Source: Trichoplax sp. H2
Taxonomy: Eukaryota; Placozoa; Uniplacotomia; Trichoplacea
Direction of reading: 5' to 3'
Length of the DNA: 64,000 nucleotides
NCBI GenBank assembly: GCA_003344405.1
Contig: NOWV01000042.1
Location: 248,001-312,000 of the forward strand
The translations under genes were made by a program, and so were the position numbers. Shown here piece by piece: positions 1-14,300 of this stretch. Numbering within the stretch: the first letter of the stretch is position 1; each line of letters starts with the position of its first letter. Under the pieces are notes generated by a model. The model saw only the letters and a list, made by a program, of their open reading frames with translations. It was not told the origin of the DNA and did no database searches.

Positions 1-2732
1 ATCGTTGTAATCCTACGTCATTTTATATATAAAATGATAGCGTTAGGCTTGCATAAAAATGCCATCACGTCATTACTGTAGTAATGATATCATAACTCGA
101 TATTGGATATAAATGAAAGTAACGTTTACTTAAAGCAAGTAAAGTTTATTCTATTGTAACATAGTTTGATCATTATCCAACTCGATTTTAGATGCTAGAA
201 AAACCTGACAACATCTTGTATATGAGATTTATACTGAGGCAACCGTCACCAATATGGTTACAATTTTCAATCGAAAATATTAAATTATCGCCAAAAAACG
301 ATTCGGTAATACGAAAATCTGTCTTTCTTTAGAAATTGAGTTACTTACGATAATGCATGCATACTGAAGATTAAGCCAGTAACAAAATAGGATATCCGCT
401 TGATGCTTTGTCATTTACTGTATTTATGAAAAAATTGTATAACCCGTTTAAAGTTGTATATCAATTGATGTTGGTGATCATACGCATATAAATTGTCTCC
501 TTAATTCATTAATCTATTTCGGTTGAATTAGGAAGGTACAAGTAAAGAAGGCAATCGTGACGTGCACCTACCAAGCAGAAATACTACAGTAACAAAGAAT
601 GCATCATCATCCGTGAGTCAATTGAAAAAGGATCAACCTTTGTTATGTATCGTTAAATGGCTGATTATATTGTTTCAACATTGAACAGGTATATCCTGAC
701 CCAACAAAAATTGCTTCAAGTTTGCAAAATCTATGGGCTTTAATGTATTCTAAGCGAACTGGAGCACCTCCACCCTTTCTAAAAAAATTGGAGGTTGGTA
801 TTTGCAAAGTTGGAGCTGTTGTAATCATGATAACGTATTACCTTTTTTTGATTTCATATTGAATAGGTCGATGGATCGTATGAAGTTAGCACGCTATCTT
901 ATACGTGATTGAATCTTTGAAGGGATTACATGAAGCTAGCACGTTATCATATAGGTAACGAATCAAATAAGGTTCATTTTCTCAATTGAAAACTTGGTTA
1001 GCATCTGCACGTTAAATTACATCTCTGCTTGTGTCACTGTGGGCTGTAGTATACAGTAGTATATTTCTTTATGTCAGGATTAACTATTTTGGGCCAAATG
1101 AATTTGAGAATATTGAATATGTCCTTAACAATATTTGCGTATGTAAAGTTCTTGTTTGTATATGTTATGTGATACGTATGATGGCATTGATTATACTGTA
1201 TATGTAGAATAACTGGATAGTTGGAGAATACTAGAAATTCAGTGGTCAAGATGGTGATAGTAATTTATATGTACTGTAAATGATAATACTGTAATTAATG
1301 AAAGAATGAATAGTTTACGCCCATCGGTTTTTACCTCTGCTACGAATTCATCTCCGCATCTGCATGTTCAGTGGTCAACTAATAGTGGGACTGCCTAAAT
1401 GTCATACTTAAATTATTCACTTATGATCGATTTATAAAGTTGTTATTAGAAAAATAAATAATTTCACTCCATATTATCGACTTTTTTAACTTTAAAGATG
1501 TAGACTGCCGCTTTGTTCACCTAGATCGAAGACTGAGCTACTTTTAGCAATATAGGGCTTGAATAAAATTAATTCATAAGGGGTCATTTTACTTGAATTA
1601 CGTTTACTATCTTTGCACCATGTGCTGAAAATTTTATTCACCAAATAAGTGCTTCGTTCCCGTACAGATCACTACTGTGCTAGGATTCCTGGTTCTGCAC
1701 AGAGATAGAAAAAATATCCAAATTTATCGAATAATTATATAATTGAACAATCATGCCAACTCTCCCTTAGTAATACTTGTAGCGGTCCAATACTATTGTC
1801 TTCATGTCTATACGATAATTTTAAAGCATTTCATGTGAGTGTGTCAATTTATCAACTTTCTCCAAGCTTTGCAATCCTTGGTATAGTCATGACTGATTGA
1901 TATATCTGCTCCGGTCAACTTCAGTGAGTCTGTACTCTGTTACAGTTATCGGAGGTTACTACCTTGGGAGTCTGTTCCAAGTATTTCAAGAAAGACATGT
2001 ATCCATCCTAGTGAACATCAGTATTCATCATCAGCCCCTCCGTTAACAAATTATACTCATTTAAAGCCTGATAGTAACTCAAGATGTATTTCAAAGGAAA
2101 GCCAATACCGAGAGGGCTGCTTATGTTATGTCAGATTGTAATTAGGGCATAGGGCAAGATGGATGCTATTTCATCAGGTAAGTACGAGCACTTTTTTTAA
2201 ATCCCTTATCTAGGGCAACCGATTGAATCATTGCATTGATCCAATCTCGGATCAACATCAATATGCGATTGGCCTACATTACATGTAGAAAATACAGTAC
2301 AGTAGTTTTGTATTTTTCTACCTGTACATGATGAAATATAAGAGAGTCATCTATTGATATTGATCTAGTGGATTTAATACATGGAATTGTTAAGATCTCA
2401 GCTAATTGTAGTAGTGTAGCAGGAGACTATTACTTGGTCATTACAAGAATATAGGGGTTGTTTCTTTGGTTAGGCCTTTTTCAATCTGGACGACCATACA
2501 AAACGCATTGTTGCTCATTTTCACTGCAGTCTACTGCACGACAGCGATACCTTAACTGCATTTTCCTTCTGGTCTTGCATAGCATCGATTCCTAGAAGAA
2601 TAACCTGGACTGGACACTTCTTTGGGCGAGGATCTACCACTTGATTATGATAGTACTCTATCGTAGTATGCAGACAGTCGATTTTGAATTGGTTGATTTT
2701 TTGTACATTAAGTAACATTACATTGTATTCTA
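1..2732. other. No recognisable gene
   Basis: The sequence is AT-rich with frequent stops in all frames. No open stretch resembles a known protein and no exon flanked by convincing splice sites could be tied to a family. A short ATG stretch followed by a good donor (2161-2180) exists, but its phase does not fit the next recognised exon at 5775. The missing first exon of the TBC1D25-like gene may lie here or upstream of the window. Confidence 0.5.
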
Positions 2733-3440
2733 TTGCCTGTTACTAAAGTCTGCTTGGAATCAGTCACTGTCGATCATTCATGTTATTCAAATGAATTTAT
2801 ACGAGTGACTTATTCAACAGATACAGCAGATCCATCGTGAATTCCATCGTGAATCATTCTTTTTGGCCATTTTGAGTGGCATTGAAAAGTCCGTCCATCC
2901 GAGGAAAAGTGTCCTTCCAGTAGTCCAAGTCCAATTCTTGTCTACAGTAGAGTGTACAATGTTGCCTGTTACCAAAGTTTGCTTGGAATCAGTCACTTTC
3001 GATCATTCATGTTATTCAAATGAATTTATACGAGTGATTTATTCAACAGACACAGCAGATCCATCGTGAATTCCATCGTGAATCATTCTTTTTGGCCATT
3101 TGGAGTGGCATTTAGTTTGGAAAGTCCGTCCATCCGAGGAAAAGTGTCCTTCCAGTAGTCCAAGTCCAATTCTTGTCTACAGTAGAGAGTGTACAATGTT
3201 GCCTGTTACTAAAGTTTGCTTGGAATCAGTCACTTTCGATCATTCATGTTATTTAAATGAGTTTATACGAGTGATTTATTCAACAGACACAGCAGATCCG
3301 TCGTGAATCATTCTTTTTGGCCATTTGGAGTGGCATTTAGTTTGAAAAATCCGTCCATCCGAGGAAAAGTGTCCTTCCAGTAGTCCAAGTCCAATTCTTG
3401 TCGACAGCAAGTTGGTTGGCTACAGTAGAGTGTACAATGA
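2733..3440. repeat. Three-copy ~230 bp tandem repeat
   Basis: The string TTGCCTGTTAC recurs, with small changes, at 2733, 2962 and 3199, giving spacings of 229 and 237 bases. Each unit also carries TCATTCATGTTATT, CATCGTGAATCATTCTTTTT and AAGTGTCCTTCCAGTAGTCC in the same order, and the last unit decays after about 3420. Copies differ by a few substitutions and by short indels such as an extra TTTAGT near 3110. Open frames across the array read the same peptide twice; this follows from the repeat and is not evidence of coding. Confidence 0.9.
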
Positions 3441-5774
3441 TAGTCATTGGGTATAGCAAAATGACTGGAAAAAAAGTTGGTTGGTCCAATTTTACCCGGT
3501 GAACAATTTAGAGACGAATCGGAGTGACATGGCTAGACCAGTAGAACTACTCATGTAGGACCATTGAGTAGATTAGACTAGCGCTAACGCTACTCTCTAC
3601 CACTAGGATCAGTATACCATCCAACGGGTTATCCTCGCATCGTATCGACTCTACCCAGTCAGATAGTCAAAGTGTACTTAGTGACTAATAGCGATCACAA
3701 TAGCCCACCGTACGGTGATAGAAAAGCTGTTCAACCATCGCGACCGCACTGGATCAGCCAGAGGGGATTTAGCTATGGCGTTATATTAAAGATTTCCTTT
3801 GCAGCTTTTTGTGCAGACCAGCTGGAGTCGAAGCAAAAGTTTGCTGTCTCTTTTTCCTGTAGTTGCCATTGGATTGCTTTAATTGATCCTAGTGGGTAGT
3901 ATAGCTATCAAAGCCAGTCCTTTTCTGTCTATTTTCCTTCTGGAAGCAATTGGTCTTGAGCAACAGCATTGGACAACATCGTCGAGGGTTGAGCTGGCGT
4001 TTGCATCCATTAGCGTTGTAGGCAAGGTAGGAAGAAATTCATCCATCGCTTTGCTATTTTACCTCCATGTTGGATTTGCTTTTCGTCTTCTACCTGTGAT
4101 TGCCACCATTCATAATAGAATACGTAGAGTAGCTTGGAATATTGACGATTGATTCATTACAGGTCAAAATTAATCCAACTGGTGTAACGTCGTCTCTTCT
4201 TCAAGCGAGAGAGAAAGGGGCTCTCTTCTCTCTCGTTGCCTTCTGCCAAAATTAGACATAGCTCTCATCCATTGGAATTCATGAAGGACAATCACATCAA
4301 TCCACTTGGTTGTATACTTGAATTGTCTATTGCCTTCTGCTTTCCTTGCATCATTCATTCTCACATTGACTCTTGTGACTTGGTGATTGATTGTGCATGC
4401 TGATGGATTCTTCCTGCTGAATAAACGTTTGTATTGATCATTTTCAAGCCAACCAGCTGGAGAGATTGGTGTCGACGTATGCTTGTAAATGACAATTTGC
4501 ATTGGTGACAGTGCAGTGCATCCTATAGCCAATTATCACTCAACTTGGTAGCAGTTTATTCCACAAGCTTCAATTTCAACTCTTGATTGGATTCTATTTT
4601 CCTCCTTGATTCGACATCCATTCAACGCTTGTTGTTTATCCACATTATCCATCTCGATCTCTTGCACAAACTCATGCAAAGCTAATATAAGGACTTCATC
4701 ATGTCTGCTGGCATCATGCAGCATGAATCGGAAGCAGTCCGTATCCAAGTTGTAGTAAGTCTTTTCTTTCTCATTCAATTACTATCACAAACACAAAATT
4801 GCATTATTTCAAGGACTTGATCGACCTTGGCTTCATCATGTTGATCGTAGTAGCTAGTTAGGCAAGTTCGTGTGGTAGTACACATGAGAATCCACAACTG
4901 GATAAAGATTTTCAATATTGACAAGGATACAGCTTGTTACTTTACATTCATTTCATCCAAGACATTCTTTAAGCGTGATAACTTTTAGACAGTACTTTGC
5001 ACTTTGCTACCTTCCATTTCATGTCGAAGAACCACCACTCTTCAAGCGTATACCATACCAATCCAATCTCTGTCGTCTGCACTAGAAGGAAACTACCCTC
5101 ACGACATTTTCCTAGTAGAACAAGCATCGAGTTGGCTACATGACACTCGTTTCATGTCCAAATAGCATTTTTTAAGTGTATACGCTATGACAAATCCAAC
5201 TCCAATTCGTCATCTACGCCTAGTTTAGGGGTTAAACGACGTCAAGAGAGTTTGCAATAACACAACCATGACGATGGAGTTGACAACTTTACACTCTTAT
5301 CATTGACCCCAGTAGTAGGATTAAAGCAGTGATTAAAATAATACTATATCAAAATTTAACGTAAATTGATCTTTAACTAAACCATAGCATAGCGATATTA
5401 AGTGAGATTAATCTAGATTTCATCTTCATTCAATTCATTAATGACGCTGATCAATGAACTTATTGATAGCATCCAAATTTTCCATTGATTCACTATTTGA
5501 AATCAGTTTGACAAGGGATATCGCCGTCATTTTATTTTGCTATTGCAATTTTATCCAAGTTTTTCGTATAGATGATGACCACAATATGAAGAGCAATAAG
5601 CATCAAAGACTTGATTTTTACTTATACTTCTTCATTTTGTAGTTTTTTCTATTGTTAACTTTGTGATTTATTGCCTTGGATAGGCATGATCAAGTTAAAT
5701 CAATGTAGATGTTTAATGGGATAATCAGATTTGTTGAATCACTGTCTTTTTTTTTTGAACCAATCTATTTGTAG
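3441..5774. other. Intergenic, unrecognised
   Basis: This stretch is somewhat richer in G+C than its surroundings. It holds two adjacent minus-strand open frames (4536-4778 and 4170-4532, 80 and 120 codons, separated by a stop) and two plus-strand ones (3672-3899, 3883-4152). None resembles a family I know, and none has clear splice sites or a supporting context. The first two could be an eroded gene or chance. No function is proposed. Confidence 0.4.
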
Positions 5775-8700
5775 TACGAAGATCAACAACATGTGGAAAT
5801 ACGAGCGTTTGCTGTTGATCCATCGATTACATCGTATAATAACCTCAAATTTCTCTTGATGGGCGCTTTCAAGCTGCAAGGGTAAGTCTTCCTCTAGATC
5901 CATATCATGACTATTCTACGCGTAGATCAACAATGGCGGCAGCGCCATTGGATTTAACCACATTGAGTCGAACAACGACAATAGCTCATTGCTAGTCTAG
6001 TCCGCCAAAAAGGGTTAAACTATCGCGTCTTGACATTGAATAACTTGGAAGAAACTGGAGGGGAAAGAACAAATCACGATGATAAAAGTGGACCTAATCC
6101 TTCCGATGGAAAGGTTCCTTATTTACTCTATTTGCTTTCTTCCCATCCAAAGCAATCGATGATAGTTAAGTGAAGCAAAATGGTGCCCGACATCCCTCAA
6201 TTATTCTTCACATGAGGGTAACATTTGCTTTCACATTTGTATCGGCTGAATAAACGTTACTATATCTAATTATTGATACACTATCCAAGAAACAATTAAC
6301 CATTGGAAAACATCATTGAATCCTGATGAAAAGGCCAGTTGACAACCTATTCTATCCGGTTACACACTTATTTGTTTTACATTAAATGGTAAGGAAAGAA
6401 AATAGACAAAAAAAAGAAAAAAATTCATGCGTATGTCTACGCATTGTGTCGTTGCATGAACTTGATGAATTGTATTGATAGCAGTCTTCTTTTCAAAATT
6501 GCCCATGGGTTAATCATGAGCCTTTCATTGATGATTTCATCGTGAGTTTGGCTATAGCTTGAGTTATTTTTAAATTGTAATGTCATCCATGGAAAATATT
6601 CCGACAGGCGCCAGACTGTCGATGAATAGTACAGTAGTATCAGAGCGAAGATGATCATACACTATGGCCTGCTGGTATTTTCGATTTGCCTTATGGTTTA
6701 TCAAACTTAAACAACATAGCCGAAATCAACAGTTTCATTTGAAAACTATAAAGCAGTCTTGTAATACCACAATTTAAATGATCAATTTCCATCATTTTGA
6801 TGCGATTATAATTTCCTTACTAGCCCACTATATAAAGTGCTAGGCTACTCTTGCGAATGAGCTGTACTGTATCGTATCTTCGTCTAGTAATTTCTTAACC
6901 TAAAGTCAATTATTTGCTCTATTTCATTCTATAGCAATCTATCCGATTAGTATTACCATCCTAGAAGATGATTGCCGACACTTTATTCACGAAAGCTATA
7001 CACACTATTAGATTAGCCGTTAACTTTTAAGAGATGAAATGGTGAATACAAGATTGCTTGCGATTATATTTTCATAATTAATCGGTACATCATCGCCTAG
7101 CAATCGTAACAGAATACGGATTAAATTTATAATTATCCCTAGTTATTTCCAGTTAACTGTACGTCATCATCAAGCAATCGATTAGAACTATTTGCAATGC
7201 ACTCCTTTCCATGGTATAGCAATCTATTTCAGTTTTTACTCGCTAAGATGATTACCAATACTTTTTTATTCAATGAACTTTATACGATTAGGTAGCCGTT
7301 GACTTTGAAGAGATTAAATAGAGAATACAAGATTGCTGGCGATTATGTCTGCTAATTAATCGTCATATGATTAATCGCCTAGCAATCTATCGAAGTACGA
7401 ATTAAAATTATCATCCCTTGTTATTCCCCGTTAAGTATACGGTACTACATTTTATTAACTAAAGTTGATTGAACTACAGTATATACGATTAGATAGCCGT
7501 TATCCTTAAGAAATAAAATGAAATGGTAGCCGTTGACTTTGAAGAGATGAAATGAAGAATACAAGATTGCTCTCGATTATGTCTGCTAATTAAATCGTCA
7601 TATAATCGCCTAGCAATCTATCGAAGTACGAATTAAAATTATCTGCCTTTGTTATTTCCTGTTAAGTATACGGTACTACATTTTATTAACGAAAGTTAAT
7701 TGAACTACAGTATATACGATTAGATAGTCGTTATCCTTTTAAAATAAAATGGAGAATACAAGATTGTTGGCGACTATGTTTAATAGTTATGATTAATCGG
7801 TACATAATCGCCTAACAATCTATTCAAGGAAAAGATTAAAACCATCCTTTATAGTTTCCAGTTACTGTACATGATTATGGAGTAGCGCTGCTCGAGTATT
7901 CCTTTCATGATAGAATTTGCTGTCGTTGCTATCTTCTCTTCCTTTTCTGAGATTTTCGATCAGAACTGTTTTTCATTCATAAGAAATTATTAAAATCTAA
8001 AGTATCAAACTTGCTGGCTATTATTTTCAGTTAACTGTACGAAATCATCTAGCAATCCATTGTTTCGATCTGATGGTTCAGGATTGAAACAGTTCTGAAC
8101 CATTAAAAAATATCTTTTACGTGTACTAACTATCATCTGTAAACTCATGCTTTCACTAATAATGCTATGCAGCCGTCAATTAGCTTAAATTGTTTAGGCA
8201 AGAATTCTACCGTGTGTATATCAATCTCCTTTAGTAATAATCTTTTAATGAAAATCAAAAACAAATACAACTGTTTATTAAGTAATATATTTGCGATATC
8301 CAAAGTTGTTCAAATTGTTTATTGATTGCATAATCAGTGTGCCGTCATAGAACAGTACATGCATTGGCAATTGGTACAACTTCAACTTTAAATCATTATA
8401 TAGCATTTACCCCTGTTTTAACAACCTCTAATAGAATAAGATTGCTATTGCAATGGGACCTTATGTGGATATCCGATGCGAATTTTAACCCTTTGAATGA
8501 ATCCATTTCTCTGAAGACAAAACATCTGTACCCTAGTCAAATTTTTTCAAGACGACTAGACGTGCATCTGCCAGAATATTTAATTTTTGACATTTCTAAG
8601 ATTACAGTTGGATATTTTGGATTAACTATAGCATTCTACTTTAGCTACAGCTGTAAAATATTTTAAAAATGAATTAATTAATTAATTCATGGTATTGCTT

Positions 8701-11320
8701 TGTAATGTGCTATCATTTCTCTGTAGCAGAAAGGAGAGTATAAGTATAATCATTTTATTCATGGCAATCGTTAACATAGCCTTCCAATGAGCTATTATTT
8801 TACTATTAGCGTAGAAGAGGGCATAAATGCAATTACTTTATTCATGGCAATCTTTAACAGAGCATTTCGATTAACGATCGTGTTTAATACCTGAATTGAT
8901 GATTGTATTATCAACTCATTGACAGCAATGTGAATTTATTCGTCTATTCAATCTTTTAGCATCTTTGCTATCACTTACCTATCACGTAGTGCTACAAGTC
9001 TCGATAGTCAAATTTACCTGGCGCTTAATTCCGATTGGGACTTAGACGAGGCTTTCCAAAATGCCTCAGATCCGATATTACAGTTAAGAGTCACTAAAAT
9101 AAAACTTGAAGGTAAGACTTATTGTCAATGCATTTCAACTGTTACTTCTATAGACTTATAGGTGTCCTAATTCTTTGTAGCCGGCCAGCTTATCATTAAA
9201 AATGAATAATAGTGTAATCATACTCGAAGATTACGTAATAGTTATCAATTAGTGTTTGATGGTTAACGTAATTGATTACCGTACTAGAATGGCATGAATC
9301 AGTACTTGTACCTACTCTAATCATACAAATTAACATGTCAACAAATTGTAAAGTTGCGATAAATGCATCACACATTATGATACCTAACTGACACTTGCTA
9401 GCGGAAATAGCATGTTCACTTGACATGGATCTAATCGCAAGTCGTAATCATTGTTACATATAACTGCAGCGCAAATGCTCGAGTTGAGTTGTTGCTTAAC
9501 TATTTCACTATATCTTAATACTTACTTACCTGCATGTATGGCACTTTGCTAGTAAATTATACAGATACATATACACAGTAATCTTTGATTAGTAAACAAT
9601 TGATTCAGTGCTTAGCTACTGTAGTTTAATCAAGTTCCTACAGTATGCCACAAACTTCATAAATAAAATTGTATATAATATCAATACTGCAGATATAATT
9701 CTGTTAAAATAAGTACATACGAGATATAAAACATGTGTACGCCATATATCAATTTAGCTTCTGCTTCCCTGAAGAAATTTCATAACTTATAGTTCATAAA
9801 AATCTTAAACAAGACATACTGATAACTTACTACCCATACCAATGTACACTGTACATCATATTAAGCCTGTGACTAATTATTTTCTCAATCTAATAGACGA
9901 TGAAATTAATCTTGAGGACGACATAGTACAACGTGGAATTCCATCAGTCAACAATAAAATCGTTACTAAAACAACTAAAACAAAAGCTATATCAAAACAT
10001 ATTTCAGTCCCATTTAAACATACCATTAAAAATCATATTAGTAAGAGATGGTCAAGGTTAACTTCAGCATTCAACGATTCTATTCGCCATTCTCCAGTTA
10101 CTATGGCCGAATGGCAGGCCTTTCTTGATGAGGAAGGACAGTTATTACGGTCACGAGCTGAAGACCTAAGAATGCGCGTATTCAATGGAGGAGTAGAGCC
10201 CAATGCTAGACAAATTATTTGGCCTCACTTATTAAGTGTATTTCCAGCTGAAATGACCGAAGATGATCGTTCGACTTATTTAGTAGTTAAGGGGAGAGAA
10301 TATGCAAGGATGAAGCTGAGGTGGCAAGGTTTACCTCCAGAGAAAACAGCGGATATCACGAGTATGATCATGAAAGATGTTTTGCGAACAGATCGCTCTT
10401 ATCCTTACTTTGCTGTTGAGAGTAATCATCCTAACCTACTAAAATTATTTAACATCCTGGCAACATACGCATTTACCTATCCAGAAATTTCATATTGTCA
10501 GGTATGTTCTACCACATTTGTACTACATGTTGTATGCATAAATTTTTTCGAAAACATTGAACTATAACCAATTTTAATAATCAGTCGTTCGTATATCCAT
10601 CAGGGTATGAGTGATCTCGCTGCCCCATTGTTAGTTACTATGACTGACGAAGCTACTACATTTTGGTGCTTCAACGCGCTCATGTCAAGAATGAAAGTTA
10701 ACTTCTCATCAGATGGTTCTGCTATGATGACTAAATTTGAGCACCTATCGCAATTGCTGGACAGATGGGACCCAGAATTTTGCAAGTATCTTAAAGATTG
10801 TGGTGCTGGAGACATGTTTTTTTGCTATCGTTGGATATTATTAGATTTAAAACGTGAATTTTCGTTCAATGACGCCTTAAGATTATATGAAATTATTTGG
10901 TCTACACTTCCACATAATTCACTAGGAGGGCTGCCCAGGCCACTTTCGGCACCTAGGTTAAATCGATCATGTAGCAATCCAGGAACTCTAGATAGCAAAT
11001 CTGATGCCAATTGTAATGACAACAGTGAAGCACCAGCAACTTATTATAGCCACTATGGTTACGGTAGTCCTTTTGTCTTATTCTTGTGTCTGTCTATACT
11101 TTTACAACATCGTGATCACATCATGCGTAACCAGATGGATCATAATACCATGGCGATGTACTTTGACCGGCTAGTGAGGAAGCACGACCTTAACAAAGTT
11201 GTAATTAAAGCTCGGTTGCTATTTTCTGACTTTTTACGAACTGAGCTCGCTCCTGAAAGTGATCCAGAAACAGCGACTCCTGGGGATTATGAAGGTGTTG
11301 ACTCCAGTATAAGCTGTTAA
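5775..11320 (+). CDS. TBC1D25: TBC1D25-like Rab GTPase-activating protein (5' exon missing)
   Basis: TBC-domain GAP that stimulates GTP hydrolysis by Rab proteins; the vertebrate TBC1D25 (OATL1) acts on Rab33B and binds LC3-family proteins on autophagosomes. Exons found: 5775-5881, 8960-9111, 9897-10501, 10604-11320, all GT-AG and in phase, giving 526 codons before the stop. The first two encode the N-terminal fold, with AFAVDPSITSY and LNSDWDLDEAF close to the human VDPQITS and LLSDWDL segments. The TBC domain follows: IMKDVLR at 10367-10387 is the IxxDxxR arginine-finger motif, and SYCQG across the last intron is the YxQ glutamine-finger motif, so both catalytic residues are present. The C-terminal FVLFLCLSILLQHRDHIMRN block and FDRLVRKH are also typical of TBC1D25. 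The family linker between these parts is shorter than in human (688 aa). The ATG at 9842 is intronic. The initiating exon was not found. Confidence 0.92.
6930..8060. repeat. Tandem array of hairpin-forming units in TBC1D25 intron 2
   Basis: Four clear units, with weaker relatives at both ends, carry a left arm like AAGATTGCTGGCGATTAT and a right arm like ATAATCGCCTAGCAATCT, which are near-perfect reverse complements separated by about 20-40 bases. Left/right arms lie near 7051/7090, 7329/7369, 7563/7601 and 7760/7813; a weaker pair is near 8010/8045. Shared flanks (TAGCCGTT upstream; GTTAAGTATACGGTACTACA downstream in two units) show that a unit of roughly 200-270 bases was amplified in tandem. 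Confidence 0.85.
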
Positions 11321-14300
11321 TTAATTGAACTAGTAGTATTTAGGCTTTCGATAGTCAAAAATTATTTGAGTCTAGACACCGCTTCGGATGTTCTCTGGTG
11401 TTGAATAAGAACGCCTAGACATCATTTCGAAATTAAGCCAATTTATTTTTCATCTATGCAAAGTCTGGAAATGGGCTACATTTAAAAGGAACCAATTTCT
11501 GCATTTATCACGCTATTTTTAAAACACATTTATCTGATTGCTAACTCGTATTTGCATCAAACCTATTTATTACAAGAATAAGTTCTTTCCAAACTCTTAT
11601 TATTGAATAATTGTAATAACAAAGTAAAATACCTAAACATTTTATAATATCAACGGTTTTATTTTCGCAAATTAATAGATTGCATTAGATATTTAAATTG
11701 TGAATTAGGCATTGTTTCATGCATAATTTTCGCAGCCAAAGCTGGCAAATGCTATTAAATTCATTATGTTGACATGTACATGCTAAAGAGTGTTATAATG
11801 ATTAAATTGCTAAATTATTCAAAGTACTCAATATTTAAAGACTCAGATATGAATGTAATTTTATTACATTCTTTGTTTTGCTATGCTTTACAGTACTGTT
11901 TCGTACTCCAATCGCTATTTAAGATAAACGCTTTATATATTGCACATCTAACCAGTAATAGGATCTTATAATAATATCTACAAGCCTTACGGGTAATATA
12001 CATTTTTCCGTGGTTGTAACGATATTCATTTTGTATTCGTTAGCTTTATAAATCTATCCGTACTAATACTATTTGTGAATGATAGGCAGTTTAAAAAAAT
12101 AGAATAGAAAAGGATGTTGTAAAAACAATTCTTGCAGATGCAGCTTATAAATTATCTCTTAATAAAATCATTTACTCGTCTGTGATAAGCAAATAGCCAA
12201 TGAAATTCTAACCTTTATTAAATGATTTAAAAGTATGATAAGAGAATTAGTTATACCTTTTAATGCGTAGCATATATATCACCGTATACACTGTATCCAC
12301 ATTAGAATTTTGAAAATTGAAATTTAAAATTTTAAGTTAAGAAAGGAAATAGTAATCTTAAGAGATAACGATAAATTGCTATTTTTATCTACCACATCAG
12401 TCTATTCGCTCCTGAATTACACTCTACCAAATTACTATCTATTCTAATACAAGCACAATATGGTCTTAGTACTGTAAATTATGACTAACTTTAACTTAGC
12501 TAACAATCTATCAAGATATCTGGTTATCTTATAAATTAATAATTCTATCCACTACGTTGATTCTCTATCAACAAGCGATATATTTTGGTAAATACTATAA
12601 TTTCTTTCATTTTTACACCATGCCATTATGTTTATTCTGATCCCAATTCGGCTAATACTATATAGACACTACATATGGCTATGGTTTAATTGTAAATAAA
12701 TCGCAATTATGATTAAGCATTGTATAAAGATCCACATTAGACCTTCTGAAAGTTGCCGTAATTTTCCATATTTACTTAAAATTACTTATCGAAAACTCTA
12801 CTTTTTTCAATAGCGGTATTTAACGATTGGTTTCTAGTCATTCCACACTGACCTAAATGCTAAAAAACATCAATCGATAATAATTACGTAAGAAATTTTT
12901 CCAAGTCTTTGTTAGATCGGTGTTAATCTAATCCGATGTAGTATCTATCATTTTTAATTAACTAATGTATAAACTGATAGTCCATGATCTACAAATATTG
13001 TTACACAGCTATTTGCAGAAAATATTCTACTACGGTAATAAATTGACTGTGAATCATGGCAAGTTTTATTAAGCTAGAAAAATACCACTACATGGGTTTG
13101 TGAGATCAATACCTGAGAAAATTTTTGACTTTTGGCATGATATTGAGTTGGCATAGTGTGGACAGTAGGAGGATGAGATCTGTAGTCAAGAAATACTTCC
13201 AATCAACTATTCTGTAGACGATTTTTTGCATAGAATGCAAGACTGACTATAGATTAATATTAAATTTCCTTACCCGACTTGGCTGGATGTAGTCCTATAC
13301 ATTGGATGTTGAGGCTTTGCGGTATATCCTTTAAACCATTCTATTTAAATTAGAGCTATATTTTAGGTGATACTAGTACGCCACTGTTATGAAATGGATT
13401 TTATCCTGTTAATTAAAGTTAGTTTCTTTAAACAGTATATATATTACATATATATATATATATATACATGTTTATATAATTGTGTAGTATTTATTTGCGT
13501 TAAAGAACTAGTGCTAGGAGAATATGTGACATTAAACTTTTACTTGCTATAATAAATTCTTGGAATAGATTAATTCCAGTAAATAAGCTGTATGACTAAA
13601 ACTTATAACATATTATCTCATAAACGTATTAAAGTTTTTGCCACTATTTAAAGAATGATTAAAAACTTGAATGGAATAAAAACGTAGTAACCGTTAAGAT
13701 TTTTCTTGTGATGAACTCTATCGTAACTGATGGTGGAGCAAATTACACTAAACTACGTCAGATTTTTGTTTAATCGATTTCTATACTATGCGATTTCAAT
13801 CAGAAAATTTGATCGCCTAATATTTGATTAAATTGAACATACCTCCACCATCAGAGGACTTATCTAATGATACTGTAGGTATGTCAGTAACTTCTCGCTG
13901 GCATGTAAATATGGGATTGCCCGAGGTAGAAACTGGGTTTTTTCTGTCGATTGCTGTTTAAAAAATAAAATTTAAAAATTACTAAGGATATTGCAGACTC
14001 ATACCAGGGTTATTAAAACGTTCAGGTAGCTTGCTTGTACGATAAAACTCGCTGGTCGTAGCACCTTCTTTAATTAATTGAGGCTTACCCTAGTTAAGAG
14101 GAAAAAATTTTCTTTAATTTATTTAGAAAGATTTTTATTACAATAACTTAATTTTTATAAAGATTTCTATTTCAGCCGCATTGAAATTTAACAAGTAACA
14201 TTAAATTGCGTAATATAATTCTTGTTAGATATTAAAAAAAATACTCTCTAGTCTCGACATTCTATGTAAATGTCTCGTATTTTATTCGGATTTTACCTGA

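Noticed and set aside
2161-2180. Short ATG exon with a strong donor as TBC1D25 exon 1
   Set aside because: It ends in phase 1 whereas the exon at 5775 must be entered in phase 0; joining would put the conserved segment out of frame.
2863-3306. Two 68-codon open frames with nearly the same peptide, suggesting a gene family
   Set aside because: They are translations of the tandem repeat units and have no independent coding signs.
8337-8666. 110-codon open frame inside TBC1D25 intron 2
   Set aside because: No family resemblance, no fitting splice sites, and the flanking exons join in phase without it.
9842-9896. ATG at 9842 as the start of the TBC protein
   Set aside because: The frame is open, but upstream exons at 5775 and 8960 clearly encode the family's N-terminal fold, and the acceptor at 9896 joins them in phase; 9842-9896 is intron.
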